This document shows, in pieces, positions 10,681 through 21,218 of a stretch of 64,000 nucleotides of DNA. The notes below the pieces were generated by a model. The model was not told where the DNA came from and made no database searches. It was given only the letters and a program-made list of their open reading frames with translations. Source of the stretch: Strigamia acuminata (Eukaryota; Arthropoda; Chilopoda; Geophilomorpha; Linotaeniidae); NCBI GenBank assembly GCA_949358305.1, contig OX442314.1, positions 18,531,060-18,595,059 on the forward strand, in the 5' to 3' direction. Positions within the stretch are counted from its first letter, which is position 1, and each line of letters begins with the position of its first letter. The position numbers and the translations under genes were made by a program.

Positions 10681-13486
10681 CACATACACCTATGTAGTTT
10701 TATCATCTCATGTTCCATAATTAAAAAAATTAAATTGTCATTTATTTCAAAATATATCCATCTTCAACCTCATCCCCACCCCTAAATGCTTTGAGTTTCA
10801 CACCCCTCAGTCGATGAGTCGAACTCTGATAGTGATAAGCCATCGACAATTTGTATGCTGCCTGGTGTTTGTAAGTTATTTAGCATTATGCCAAAGCAAC
10901 CAAGCCTTTTTGCAATAATGCCGAGAAGTTTTACTTTTACTTTTCATCCCAAATACTTTTACCCAATATTGTTTTTTTTTTTGTAAATGTATTGATTATA
11001 ATCTTCACTAAACACAAATAAAATCAAACAACAACCCAAACATAAAAACAGAAATATCCACATTATGTCAAATATGACGTGTTAAACCATAAAATTAAAT
11101 GCTCACTTAATTATTCGTCTGTCTTGATATAAATTCAATTAATTATCCCTTAGGTATGAAATTACACTATCACATATCGCTAATTCTAATTAATTCATAC
11201 ATTACGATTTGCTATTCTCAAAAATAGCAACATGAATATGCTTTTAAAGAGCTCATGCACTTTAGAATAATAACTGCTTATTAATCGCATCCGCCGGGCA
11301 CGTATTTAGTCAAAATAATTTGTTAACATCACCTGACACTACCTAATTGACATTTTATCAAATACTTATACCACAATAAATGAGTTTTACGTATTTATTT
11401 GCCGAATAAACGGTAAAAGCCTATTGTTTGTTTGATGCAAATAAGATGAGGCTAAGAATTTGATTCCAGGCTAAAGAAGATGAGTTATTGACGATATAAA
11501 AAGAAAATGCGAAAGAAAGAGGCAAGACCACCCAATTGGTATGTCAGTGGCAGGTGCCAGAGGCAACTTGATCTGTTTTCAAATTCATAGACCCTCTTTT
11601 CAATCTATTTTTAGCATTCTTTTCAAATGCAAACACAAAAAATGTATAAAAAGAAATGATGTAATCAACAATTCCTAAATGACTTGATGCATAAGAAATG
11701 AGAATTTATTATTTATACGTCTTGATAAGGAGATGCACATTTCGAGCCTAAAGCAGCACGTTAATGTTAATTACCTGAAAAATTTAGCAACTTTCAAGTG
11801 TGCCCTCAAGTAATTCAAGTCAGCATCTTGTGCCAACTTTTTCTTTGATTTGTTGTTTGTCTTCAACCAGGTGCAGACTTTCCACCGTCACAGCCTTCAA
11901 TAAAGACTCAGCCAGGCAGCAAAGGTCTGACAGGAAACCAATTCTACAGAGTGAAAGACATAAAAAAAAGTGTCAATTTTGTAAAAAAAAAATTAATAAA
12001 AATTGCCTTTTAAAAGGATAAAAGTAAGTGGTTTATTACAAGTGAAATGATGAATTGCTAAGATAACCCACATCGTTCAAAAATGCATTGAAATTATATT
12101 GCAATGCATTCTGAAATGCTATTGGTTTGCAAATCATAATGCATTCCCAAGGCATTCCCAAGGCATTCCCAAGACCATGGTCAATATTATTATTTGTCAG
12201 ATACGAAAGCATTTCCAAATGCATTTTTTTCAATTTTATTATGAAATGCATTATTTAATGTATTAATTCGGCGAAATGCTATGCATTTTGGAATGCATTA
12301 AGTTGTATTCACAGTTAAAATGGCAATTTAACACACGACATTTGCGACTCCCTTTACATTCCAAGCAATCTTTCCATTAAGAAACGAAAAAAGGAAAATA
12401 CATTAACCTTAATCTCTGTCCAACTGGTGCCATTTCCCTTTTCCCTTCAGGATTCTGATGGCTGGGTAGCCAAATTAAGTGAAAAGTTTAATTTTCCATT
12501 TAAATAAACCTTTGTTATCAGCCTGTGTGCCCAAATCAATTCAATGACGCGTGCATCTATTACAGTTATAACACCCAGGACCCTACAGGGGATCTTTTAT
12601 TTAGCGTCGCAAATAGAACAGCTTGTGTCAATTTTGAAAACATGAAGTTTTTTTTGAAAAAAGAAATAAAGAAAAAAAAGTTGCTAGTGAAAAGAGACAA
12701 AGACGAACACTCACTCCTGATTTAATTATCTGTTCCAATACTCAAGTCAGAGCAAGAGGTAATTGCTCAAGACATCTTTGAAACTGCTTCAAGCAAATGT
12801 AGCAAACTTCAATGCTAAGCTTCAAATTTAATTAAAACTGTGCTCTCTGCTTGCTTGTTATCATCCTTCGTCATTCATATTTCTGGACAGATTACTTGTG
12901 ATAGTAAAAATGAAAACAATTTTTTCTAATACTTAATTAAATAAGATATAATTAAATTTTTCAAATATAGTTCGTGATCTATAGACTCTATAGTAAACCA
13001 CAAATTATCCACCTTCGTCAAAGTTTGTGTTTTAACGCCATAAACTTTACAATTACTTGTGAAACATCCACCTACGGCAACTAGGAACTTGGGAACTTGC
13101 ATAAACATACGATTAGTAAACATCCTCGTGTGTATAGTTCTGTATCCAAGACGGAAGCAAAATGCAGAAAGCTACAAAGACAGAAAGTAGAAAAACATAT
13201 GAATAAATAAAAATACGTCAACGACGCATTAAAATATTGTAATACGTACCGAAGAAATCAAAACAATAAAAATCGCCTTGAAGTCAGTCGCCATTTTACG
13301 AGCTTATACGTCATACTCTGCAGCTGTAAGCGCCACTTATGGGAGTACATCTGAAACACCAAAAAAATACAATCCGATATAATTTAATTTAAATCCAATT
13401 TAATTGCATCTAAAATTGAGGTTGAGTGTGGGGTAAACAAAAAATAATATCTTCAAGTGTATTTTAATACCTGTTCAATTTTTTTT
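10681..13486. other. Non-coding stretch with an AATGCATT-rich repeat
   Basis: No gene supported. The only structured part is 12055-12300 (listed separately). Small open frames at 11800-12021, 12525-12725 and 12926-13123 show no protein features. Confidence 0.5.
12055..12300. repeat. AATGCATT-rich dispersed repeat, copy 1
   Basis: Dense in ATGCATT words, with a direct triplication of GGCATTCCCAA at about 12147-12173. Parts match sequence inside an intron of family gene A (about 29850-30000): TTGAAATTATATTGCAATG against TTGAAATTATTGCAATG, and AAATGCATTATTTAAT, which occurs in both. A diverged copy of one AT-rich mobile repeat is the simplest reading. Confidence 0.45.
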
Positions 13487-13701
13487 TGTTGTTTATTGAA
13501 TGTTGTATTCCTGTCCGCCAGGTGTCTTTGTCACCTGTGCACCTGTCACTGACACTGACCAATCAGTGACCCGAATTGTATTTGGTGCTCCACGCACTTT
13601 TTAACATCTGTTTAAGATTAAAACCATCACTGTTAATATTTTCACCTAACAACCACGCGTCTCCATTTTTATGCCTCCAACATATTAGAACAAAAACTAC
13701 A
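13487..13701 (+). repeat. Copia-1 5' LTR
   Basis: 215 bp, starts TGTTG and ends CTACA (TG...CA). Same sequence as 18046-18260 by eye. It should carry the element's promoter. Confidence 0.95.
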
Positions 13702-13731
13702 GGTTATGGGCCCAGCACGCTTCCACTGCGC
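13702..13731 (+). other. Copia-1 primer-binding site, complementary to the 5' half of initiator-Met tRNA
   Basis: Starts directly after the LTR with GGTTATGGGCCCAGC, complementary to the anticodon arm of metazoan initiator tRNA-Met. By my recall of that tRNA the match runs on through the D-arm for about 30 bases with one mismatch. Drosophila copia is known to prime from such an internally cleaved initiator tRNA; the same strategy is inferred here. Confidence 0.8.
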
Positions 13732-13822
13732 TTAAAAATCATCAAGTTTTGTACCGGAACATTCGAGGAAGTTAAAAACGAATTTAACACGAACATTCCA
13801 CAAGAAACAGAACTAAGAAACG

Positions 13823-16800
13823 ATGGCGAACGGCGGCGGAAATTCAGCTCGAATCGAGGCGTTGGGAAAGGAAAACTTCGACACATGGAAGATCCAGATG
13901 GAAGCAATTTTGGATCAACGGGACCTACTCGTGCACGCGGAAGGTACGTCGAAACGACCAGAGACCATTGAAGGCAACGCGAAACGTATGAAGGAGATCG
14001 AGACGTGGGAGAAAAGTGATCGAACAGCCAAAAATGACATTTTGCTAAATATAAAGCAATCTGAACTTCGAATGGCCAAAAATTGCAGCACCGCAAATGA
14101 ATTGTGGAGGAAGTTGCATAGTGTGTACCAATCGAAAGGACCGGCAAGAAAAATCACGTTGTTAAAACGACTCGCGACACACAAGATGGCGGACGGAGAA
14201 AACGTGGAGAGTCACCTAAAAGAATTCTTCGAACTAGTAGACAAATTGCTAGACATGGATTTTAAAATGCCCGAAGATTTCACAACGATTCTACTGCTAC
14301 TGAGTTTGCCAAATTCCTACGACAACTTTCGATGCGCAATAGAATCCCAAGATAAATTGCCATCGCTGGAAGTTTTGGAGGGAAAAATCAAAGACGAGTC
14401 GATCGCCCGCGGAAAAGGAAAAGAAGACGTGTCGGACGCCATGATGGCCAGAAAAACGTTCCAAAAACGTAAGCAACCAAAGAAATACGGCGACGAAAAT
14501 TCGAATTCGACCGAGAAGCCAGTTTTCAAATACAAGTGTCACGGTTGCGGAAAAATTGGCCACAAAATCGCCGATTGCCGAAGTAAAAGCAAGAAGGAAA
14601 GCGCATCAAGAGCCGAGAAATCCAAGTACGAATTATTTTTCTGCGAGCAAATCGAGACAGCGCTGATAAGCGAGACATCACGACCGAAAAATTGGTGTTT
14701 GGACAGCGGCGCCAGCTCCCACATGTGCTCGAACGATTCAACATTTTCGACGATCGAATTCCTGAAAAACCAAAAACTGAATTTGGCCAGTAAAGCGAGT
14801 ACAAAAATCGACGGAAAAGGAACCGCGAAAATTGTCGTCAACACCGGGAACGGAAATGTGAAGCTGGATTTGGCGGAAACTCTTTTGGTGCGAGATCTAC
14901 GAACGAATTTGATGTCAGTCGGGAAGATCACAGAACGGGGACACAAGGTGATTTTCGATGATAAATCAGCAGAGGTGATAAATCCGAAGGGAGAAATCGT
15001 ATTCACCGCCGAAAAAAGGAACGGACTGTATTACATCGTCGACGAGACCGAGGATGCTGCGACTGCAGCGGAAATCGAAGTCGGAACCGGATCAAAACCT
15101 GCAAAACCCGCAAGTACGAAAATACAAGAATGGCACAAAAGACTTGGGCACCTGAACGAGTCAAGTCTGAAAATACTAAACGAAAAGGCAAACGGAATTG
15201 ACTTTGAAAAGGACGCAAAGCTGCCGACTTGTGAGACATGCATCGAGGGGAAGCACGCAAGTAAAAAGTTTCCCATTTCCGTGTCAAAAAGTGAAAAACT
15301 ATTGGAGTTGGTGCACTCGGACGTATGCGGACCAATGCCAACGAAGTCCATGAATGGATCGAGGTTTTTCGTGACGTTTACCGACGATAAATCGAGATGG
15401 TGCAAGGTGTACTTTTTGAAACATAAAAGTGAAGTTTTCGAGGCATTCAAGTCGTTTAAAACTTTTTGCGAGAAGGAAACTGGATGCGCGCTCAAGGTTT
15501 TACGATCGGACAACGGGAAAGAATATGTAAATAAGAGATTCGACGCATATTTACAAGAAAACGGCATAAAGCGCCAAACCAGCGTCGAACGAACCCCGGA
15601 ACAAAATGGCGTCTCGGAAAGAATGAATAGAACTTTGATCGAGATGGCACGATGCATGTTACTGCAAGCAAAATTGCCTAACTCATATTGGGCGGAAGCA
15701 ATCAACACTGCATGCCACATCCGAAATAAATGCCCGACTAGAAGTTTGGAAAATGAAATCCCGCATCAAGTCTGGACCGGAAGAAAACCGAATGTCGACT
15801 ATTTTCGAGTTTTTGGAAGCAGAGTCTTCGCGTTGGACAAGAAACCGAACAAGGGGAAGTTCGAACCGAAGTCAAAAGAATGTATTCTCATCGGATATTG
15901 GGACGGATCGAAGGCGTATCGCTTGTGGTCAAAAAGCGAAAACAAAATTATAAAAAGTCGCGATGTGAAATTTGTCGAAAAATCGGAAAATGAAACGAAT
16001 GAAGAATGTGAAGAAAACGATAATAACAATAATTTTAATGACATTCTCACCGATTGCAGAACAGATCAAATCGAGAATGGAACCGAAATTTCCGAGGACG
16101 AAGTCGAGAGCGCAGGCGAGAACGAGCCCGACAATGAGGACGAGAGAGAGACGCAACACGAAGAAGCCGAACCTCGTCAGAATGAAAACGCGCAAATAAT
16201 TCCACGACGATCCTCGAGAACGCCAAAACCTTACCCAAATCGAAATGGGGACCCACCCAGAAAGAAATACACCAGAAAGAATCCGACAACAACTAATGAA
16301 GTTTTGGACGAAATTGCACAGATAGCAATTCTCGACGATCCAACGACAGCGGCCGAAGCTTTGAATGGAAACGACCCACAAGAATGGATGAAAGCGATGA
16401 AGGAAGAGTACGACGCTTTAATCGAAAACGAAACGTGGGAGGAGTGCGACCGACCAAAAAATAGAAACGTAATCGGATGTAGATGGGTCCTCCGCACGAA
16501 ATTTGAAGCAGACGGGTCAATCGAACGCAGAAAGGCCAGACTGGTCGCCAAGGGATACGCACAGCAGCCAGGCATTGATTATTTTGAAACCTACGCGCCC
16601 GTCGCACGACCGGGATCAATTCGAATGATGATGGCAATCGCAGCCGAGTTGGGATTGACCGTACACCAAATGGACGCGATAACGGCATATTTGAACGGCG
16701 AAATCGAAGAGGAAATTTTTATGGAATTCCCCGAATATTTGGAATTTATTGCTGGAATAAAAATCAAGAAAGGAAAAGTCTGCCGGATGAAAAAGGCGTT

Positions 16801-17923
16801 ATACGGATTGAAGCAGTCGGGTCGCCAGTGGTACAAAAAACTGGACGAGAAGTTGCAAAAGCACGGACTGAAGCCAACAAACGCAGACCCATGCGTGTAT
16901 TACCAAACGAATGGAGAAGTCATCACGCTCGTCGCAATCTACGTGGATGATTTTATCATCGCAACGAACTGCAAAAGAAACCTGGAGAAAATAAAATCGA
17001 ACCTGAAGAGCGAGTTCAAAATGAAGGATTTAGGACAAATTCACTACTGTTTGGGAATCGAGTTTAAACAGGACGAAAAGACGAAATCAATCACGATGGC
17101 GCAGAAAAAATACGTTAAGGACATACTGAATCGTTTCGGAATGCAAGACTGCTCGAAAAACACAACTCCACTCGACGCAAATCAGAAATTGCAGAAAAAC
17201 AAAAAAAAGGAGGATGGGACCGACGAAGAGCTACTGGATCCAGAGAAGTTCCCGTACCAAAGTTTAATCGGATCACTAATGTACCTCGCCGTTTGCACTC
17301 GACCCGATATTTCCTACACCGTCAGCGCATTAAGTCAATATAATACGTGTTTCACCGGAACTCATTGGACAGCAGCAAAACGCGTCCTAAGATATTTGAA
17401 GCACTCATCGAATCTCGGGCTAAAATTCGAAAAGACCGGAAAAGACTTAGTCGGCTACACGGATGCAGATTGGGGAGCAAACTTGGACGACCGTCGCTCG
17501 TACACCGGCTACTGCTTTAAACTCGCGAACGCGACAATATGCTGGGAAGCAAGAAAGCAGAAGACCGTCGCAACCTCGTCGACCGAAGCAGAATATATGG
17601 CGTTGGCCGACGCGTCAAAAGAAGCAATCTACTTGCGAAACTTCCTAGACGAAATTAAATACATCAACAAGAAGAAAGAAACGACCCTCATTTATAGCGA
17701 TAATCAGGGGGCACACAAATTGGTGCGAAACCCAATTTTTCATTCCAGGACCAAGCACATCGACATTCGCCACCATTTCGTTCGAGAAACATGTGAGCGG
17801 GGAGATATCGACATAGAATTCCTGGAGAGTGAGAAGATGGTCGCCGATGTGTTGACCAAGGGGCTTTTTAAGCCAAAACACGAAGAATTGATCGCCCAAT
17901 TTGGATTGAAGGAAATTGTTTAA
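13823..17923 (+). CDS. Copia-1 gag-pol polyprotein
   Basis: 1366 residues in one frame, ATG start 121 bp inside the element. Domains in order: a copia-type Gag region (about 1-230), a CCHC zinc knuckle (CHGCGKIGHKIADC, about 239-252), aspartic protease with DSGAS (about 293), a GAG-pre-integrase region (WHKRLGHL, CETCIEGKH), a DDE integrase core (HSDVCGP, RSDNGKEY, PEQNGVSERMNR), reverse transcriptase with YVDD (about 1040), and RNase H (TDADWG, TSSTEAEYMAL). All catalytic motifs look intact. It is more GC-rich than the surroundings, as expected of a recent arrival. It makes the proteins for reverse transcription in cytoplasmic particles and for integration in the nucleus. Confidence 0.96.
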   Translation: MANGGGNSARIEALGKENFDTWKIQMEAILDQRDLLVHAEGTSKRPETIEGNAKRMKEIETWEKSDRTAKNDILLNIKQSELRMAKNCSTANELWRKLHSVYQSKGPARKITLLKRLATHKMADGENVESHLKEFFELVDKLLDMDFKMPEDFTTILLLLSLPNSYDNFRCAIESQDKLPSLEVLEGKIKDESIARGKGKEDVSDAMMARKTFQKRKQPKKYGDENSNSTEKPVFKYKCHGCGKIGHKIADCRSKSKKESASRAEKSKYELFFCEQIETALISETSRPKNWCLDSGASSHMCSNDSTFSTIEFLKNQKLNLASKASTKIDGKGTAKIVVNTGNGNVKLDLAETLLVRDLRTNLMSVGKITERGHKVIFDDKSAEVINPKGEIVFTAEKRNGLYYIVDETEDAATAAEIEVGTGSKPAKPASTKIQEWHKRLGHLNESSLKILNEKANGIDFEKDAKLPTCETCIEGKHASKKFPISVSKSEKLLELVHSDVCGPMPTKSMNGSRFFVTFTDDKSRWCKVYFLKHKSEVFEAFKSFKTFCEKETGCALKVLRSDNGKEYVNKRFDAYLQENGIKRQTSVERTPEQNGVSERMNRTLIEMARCMLLQAKLPNSYWAEAINTACHIRNKCPTRSLENEIPHQVWTGRKPNVDYFRVFGSRVFALDKKPNKGKFEPKSKECILIGYWDGSKAYRLWSKSENKIIKSRDVKFVEKSENETNEECEENDNNNNFNDILTDCRTDQIENGTEISEDEVESAGENEPDNEDERETQHEEAEPRQNENAQIIPRRSSRTPKPYPNRNGDPPRKKYTRKNPTTTNEVLDEIAQIAILDDPTTAAEALNGNDPQEWMKAMKEEYDALIENETWEECDRPKNRNVIGCRWVLRTKFEADGSIERRKARLVAKGYAQQPGIDYFETYAPVARPGSIRMMMAIAAELGLTVHQMDAITAYLNGEIEEEIFMEFPEYLEFIAGIKIKKGKVCRMKKALYGLKQSGRQWYKKLDEKLQKHGLKPTNADPCVYYQTNGEVITLVAIYVDDFIIATNCKRNLEKIKSNLKSEFKMKDLGQIHYCLGIEFKQDEKTKSITMAQKKYVKDILNRFGMQDCSKNTTPLDANQKLQKNKKKEDGTDEELLDPEKFPYQSLIGSLMYLAVCTRPDISYTVSALSQYNTCFTGTHWTAAKRVLRYLKHSSNLGLKFEKTGKDLVGYTDADWGANLDDRRSYTGYCFKLANATICWEARKQKTVATSSTEAEYMALADASKEAIYLRNFLDEIKYINKKKETTLIYSDNQGAHKLVRNPIFHSRTKHIDIRHHFVRETCERGDIDIEFLESEKMVADVLTKGLFKPKHEELIAQFGLKEIV

Positions 17924-18045
17924 GAAATATTGTTTTTAATATTTGAATTGTTTGTGAATGAATACTTTAATTTTTTAAATGTCTGAATTGTTTAAGAAAA
18001 ATGTTTTGAATTTTAAAATGTAGGAATATTGCCATTCAGGGGAAG

Positions 18046-18260
18046 TGTTGTTTATTGAATGTTGTATTCCTGTCCGCCAGGTGTCTTTGTCACCTGTGCA
18101 CCTGTCACTGACACTGACCAATCAGTGACCCGAATTGTATTTGGTGCTCCACGCACTTTTTAACATCTGTTTAAGATTAAAACCATCACTGTTAATATTT
18201 TCACCTAACAACCACGCGTCTCCATTTTTATGCCTCCAACATATTAGAACAAAAACTACA
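18046..18260 (+). repeat. Copia-1 3' LTR
   Basis: 215 bp, identical by eye to the 5' LTR at 13487-13701, preceded by the polypurine tract AGGGGAAG (18038-18045) that primes plus-strand synthesis. Confidence 0.95.
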
Positions 18261-20224
18261 TTTTTAAAACAAGTTTCTGAATAAAATTTAAATTTCTTTG
18301 TGACATGTTCTTTAAATTATTCGTCGTTGTTTCCATCGACTCAAAAGTTTGTCGTTTATTTATTTGGAGCAACTTTTTCAATATTCCAAAGCTGTTAACC
18401 ACAGCAGTGAAGCATATGATTGGTATGTTGCTTCTCTCCACAATAATCTTCATTGATCACTCATCCAATTAAACTGTCTATCAACTCAAAAAATAATAAA
18501 AGGACTAGAGATTTATGTGTGTTTTTCCCCAAATGTTGCTCCAGATTATTTTCTTCGCACAAGGAAAAAAATCCGTAAGAAATAAAAAGCAAGTCATTAA
18601 TCTAGTACGCACTTGGCACAGAATGAAAATGACCAATTATTGGTAAAAGATTACAATACGATTATAAGCAATCAACAACCAAGTCAGGCAGGATGTACAA
18701 GCATACAGTGTGACAAAAGTATAAACACACCTGTTTTTTTACCATATACATTATATATTACCTTTATTTGCTCACTGGGACAATAAAAACCATAACTTTG
18801 TCATCCTGGCTTGCGACAGTTTTAAAATTCGAAATTTTGCGCACATTTTTGTGTCATTTCTTTATTTTCTTCATTTTTGTTGGTTAAGTATTAACTATTA
18901 AAAGTTTTGACGATTGTGGACATTCAATTTTTTTGTTAATACAGACCCCTGAAAACCTAGTTTCCAGTTGAAATTAATGACGTGACAACTTTATTTTTGA
19001 CAGAGATTCCACATTACTATATATAAAATTAATTTAACTTTAAAGAAATTAATTAATTAATTAATTAATTAATTAAATTCCTTTCAATCGATTTGAACAC
19101 TAATTTAAAAATCCTTAAAATACGTGGTGGCACTAATAAAATTCCTAAAATAGCTAACAAGAAGTCAATCACAAATCAGCAGCGATTTCTTGCTTTTCCT
19201 GGCAAGTTAATTGGCATAAAACTCAAATTTGTTGTAAAAATAAATACCACTTTAAACAGTACTCTTCCCCTTTTAATCCCTTGACCTCTTAAAACTCATC
19301 TGTCCAGTTCAAGCATATCGATTCCCAATTTCATTATAATGTTCAACATTATGCACTAAAATAACAAAAATCACCACTACTAACAGAAACATAATCCACA
19401 GCTGCAACTTATGTCCAACGTCAACAAAAAGTGGCATACGCGCGCTGCATTCATATGTTTGCGTTACTTGGATACAAAGAGTTGCTTAGCAACTGAATGG
19501 CCCTGCGAAAGGCACTCAAAGTCAAATGGAGCCTGCACAGGCGATGGACTAGTTTGTTCCAAAAGTTTAAAACCTTTTAGCTGGAAAATAAAAATAAAAA
19601 CAGTTGGCTTTAAAGATGCTATCAACAATCTGGTTTACAACATAATTTCCTAATATTTTATTTTTATTCCAAAATAAAATTTTTACAAATGTTCCTCGAG
19701 ATGGCACCTGGAATAAAACTGTGTTTTGAATTATCACGCTTTCATAAAAGATAAATGATTCCTTTTGAAGGTGAAACCATTTGATAAGACTCGTTCATCC
19801 ATACAGAAAAATCGATTGGGACGTTTTGAGGTCAGTAAATCAGCTGTACTTCCATTTTGTGGAGAAACAATTTGGGACATTCCAGCTCTCATGTCAAAGG
19901 GAAGAAACTTTTTTAATACAACATAAATATTTCATGTCCCGTTCACGGCTTTATCTCGCAGTTTGCAGCAAAGCTTTGCTCAACTCCCACAACGACTATC
20001 AAAGTAAAGCGGGCAGATTTACAAGAAAGTGGCTCCCCTATCACATCTCATTCATCGACCCACAAAAATCTTTAAATAAGTTTAAAAAGAATTTACTACT
20101 TCGTAAGAAATAAAGACAAATAATAATGATTTCAATTCCCTTAGAAGCTAATCCTAAACTTCACCGCAAAACTTTCTCAAATTATAATTTTGATTCATCA
20201 TCATCATTTATCTGTTGACCTGTT
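18261..20224. other. Non-coding stretch
   Basis: No gene supported. It contains a run of AATT tetranucleotides at 19047-19076 and, around 18705-18730, a sequence resembling a lone Tc1/mariner end (CAGTGTGACAAAAGTATAAA) for which I found no partner end. Open frames at 19411-19653 and 19781-20113 show no recognisable features. Confidence 0.45.
19047..19076. repeat. (AATT)n microsatellite
   Basis: About seven and a half consecutive AATT units, self-complementary. Confidence 0.9.
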
Positions 20225-20232
20225 GCTCATAC

Positions 20233-20642
20233 CATAGACCTAAATACACTAGACTGCGAACTTTACATTGGGCCCAGCTTGTGAGCGGAGGAGGCATTGT
20301 TGTCAGATAGTGACGTCACTGATCCGCTCCAACTTCCTGTCGTCTTAAATTTGTGAATTTAATAAAATTTCGTGTTATTTTCGGGTTAAATTTGCAAATG
20401 AAATATAATTTAGAGTCATTAACAACTGAAATTCGTAAATTTCACTTAATTTCGAGTCATTTTCAAATTCAGTTATTTTCAAATTCGAGTCATTTTCGTT
20501 TGGAAATTTTGTTTGTATGCTGATTTCAGGCAGCCATTATGTTGACAGGAAGTCACAGATTCGCCAGTGTTATCACTTCCTGTATTCACAAGCTTCTTAC
20601 CCACAATCCCTCAGTTCGCAGTCTAGTAGTGTTCAGGTCTGT
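20233..20642. mobile_element. hAT-like non-autonomous element with a perfect 8-bp target duplication
   Basis: 410 bp, flanked by identical GCTCATAC at 20225-20232 and 20643-20650. The inverted ends begin CATAGACCTAAATACAC on the left and CACAGACCTGAACACTA on the right (reverse complement); both reach CTAGACTGCGAACT, and a further shared AGCTTGTGA lies inside. A CA start and an 8-bp duplication fit hAT elements. The interior has no coding potential. Its ends differ from those of the hAT-like MITE at 8500-8698, so a different subfamily is involved. Confidence 0.75.
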
Positions 20643-20929
20643 GCTCATACAAATGAAATTTGCAAAACATTTTAAGAGAATCAAAATCAATATAACTCTG
20701 CATATGGCAAACTTTTCACTCGCCTTGATTATTTATTACAAAACACATGAAGACAACAAGTAGACGCATTTGTAGTCATGGATCTCTATAATACACGAGA
20801 TATTATTACGCGCGAGTTTTGTAATGTAGTACATGCGCGACGTCGGCCGACTCGGGTAATTGTTGTTGCAATTGTTGTTTTTCATGTCGCAACTCCTTTA
20901 AAAGTAGTCAAACGTCATACGTCCACAGC

Positions 20930-21006
20930 GACTGAAAACAGACTAAATCGGTCGCAATTTTTGGAGATAGATCGAGGCAAGCAGTTTAAAAAGCAATCTA
21001 AATATG
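20930..21006. repeat. Dispersed repeat, copy 2 (pairs with 7504-7580)
   Basis: Same orientation and order as copy 1, with scattered substitutions. It directly precedes the inverted-repeat element at 21068-21218, so the two may be parts of one larger element. Confidence 0.5.
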
Positions 21007-21067
21007 TGTTTTTAAATGTTGTTTAGTTTTAATGACTTTTATCAATGCACCTACAAGTTCGCGCCCG

Positions 21068-21218
21068 GTATCTTGATGCTAAATCCGTACTTGCGCTTCC
21101 CATTCTGCGCAGACGATTTTCTAATTTTCTAATTTTCTAATACTGCTAAATAACAACTGAAATTAAACAATCGTCTGCGCAAAATGGGATGCGCAGTACG
21201 AATTTAGCATCAAGATAC
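21068..21218. mobile_element. Palindromic MITE
   Basis: 151 bp made almost wholly of two inverted arms. The left arm starts GTATCTTGATGCTAAATCCG and the reversed right arm GTATCTTGATGCTAAATTCG; both continue through CGTACT, CGC, CCCATT and TGCGCAGACGATT. Between them is a triplicated TTTTCTAA at about 21117-21140. A diverged single end recurs at about 62047-62068, with similarity there extending past the arm, so the true element may be larger. No clear target duplication. Confidence 0.6.

Larger units (their letters stand above)
13487..18260 (+). mobile_element. Complete Ty1/copia retrotransposon (Copia-1)
   Basis: A 4.77-kb LTR retrotransposon: 5' LTR 13487-13701, primer-binding site from 13702, one gag-pol frame 13823-17923, polypurine tract AGGGGAAG at 18038-18045, 3' LTR 18046-18260. 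The flanks are TTTTT on both sides (13482-13486 and 18261-18265), compatible with a 5-bp target duplication but uninformative because the target is a T run. The LTRs look identical base for base and the coding frame is uninterrupted, so this is a recent and possibly still competent insertion. The gene order protease-integrase-RT-RNase H defines the copia superfamily. Confidence 0.96.

Noticed and set aside
15031-15720. 229-codon frame antisense to Copia-1
   Set aside because: Shadow of the gag-pol coding sequence; the sense strand has all copia motifs.
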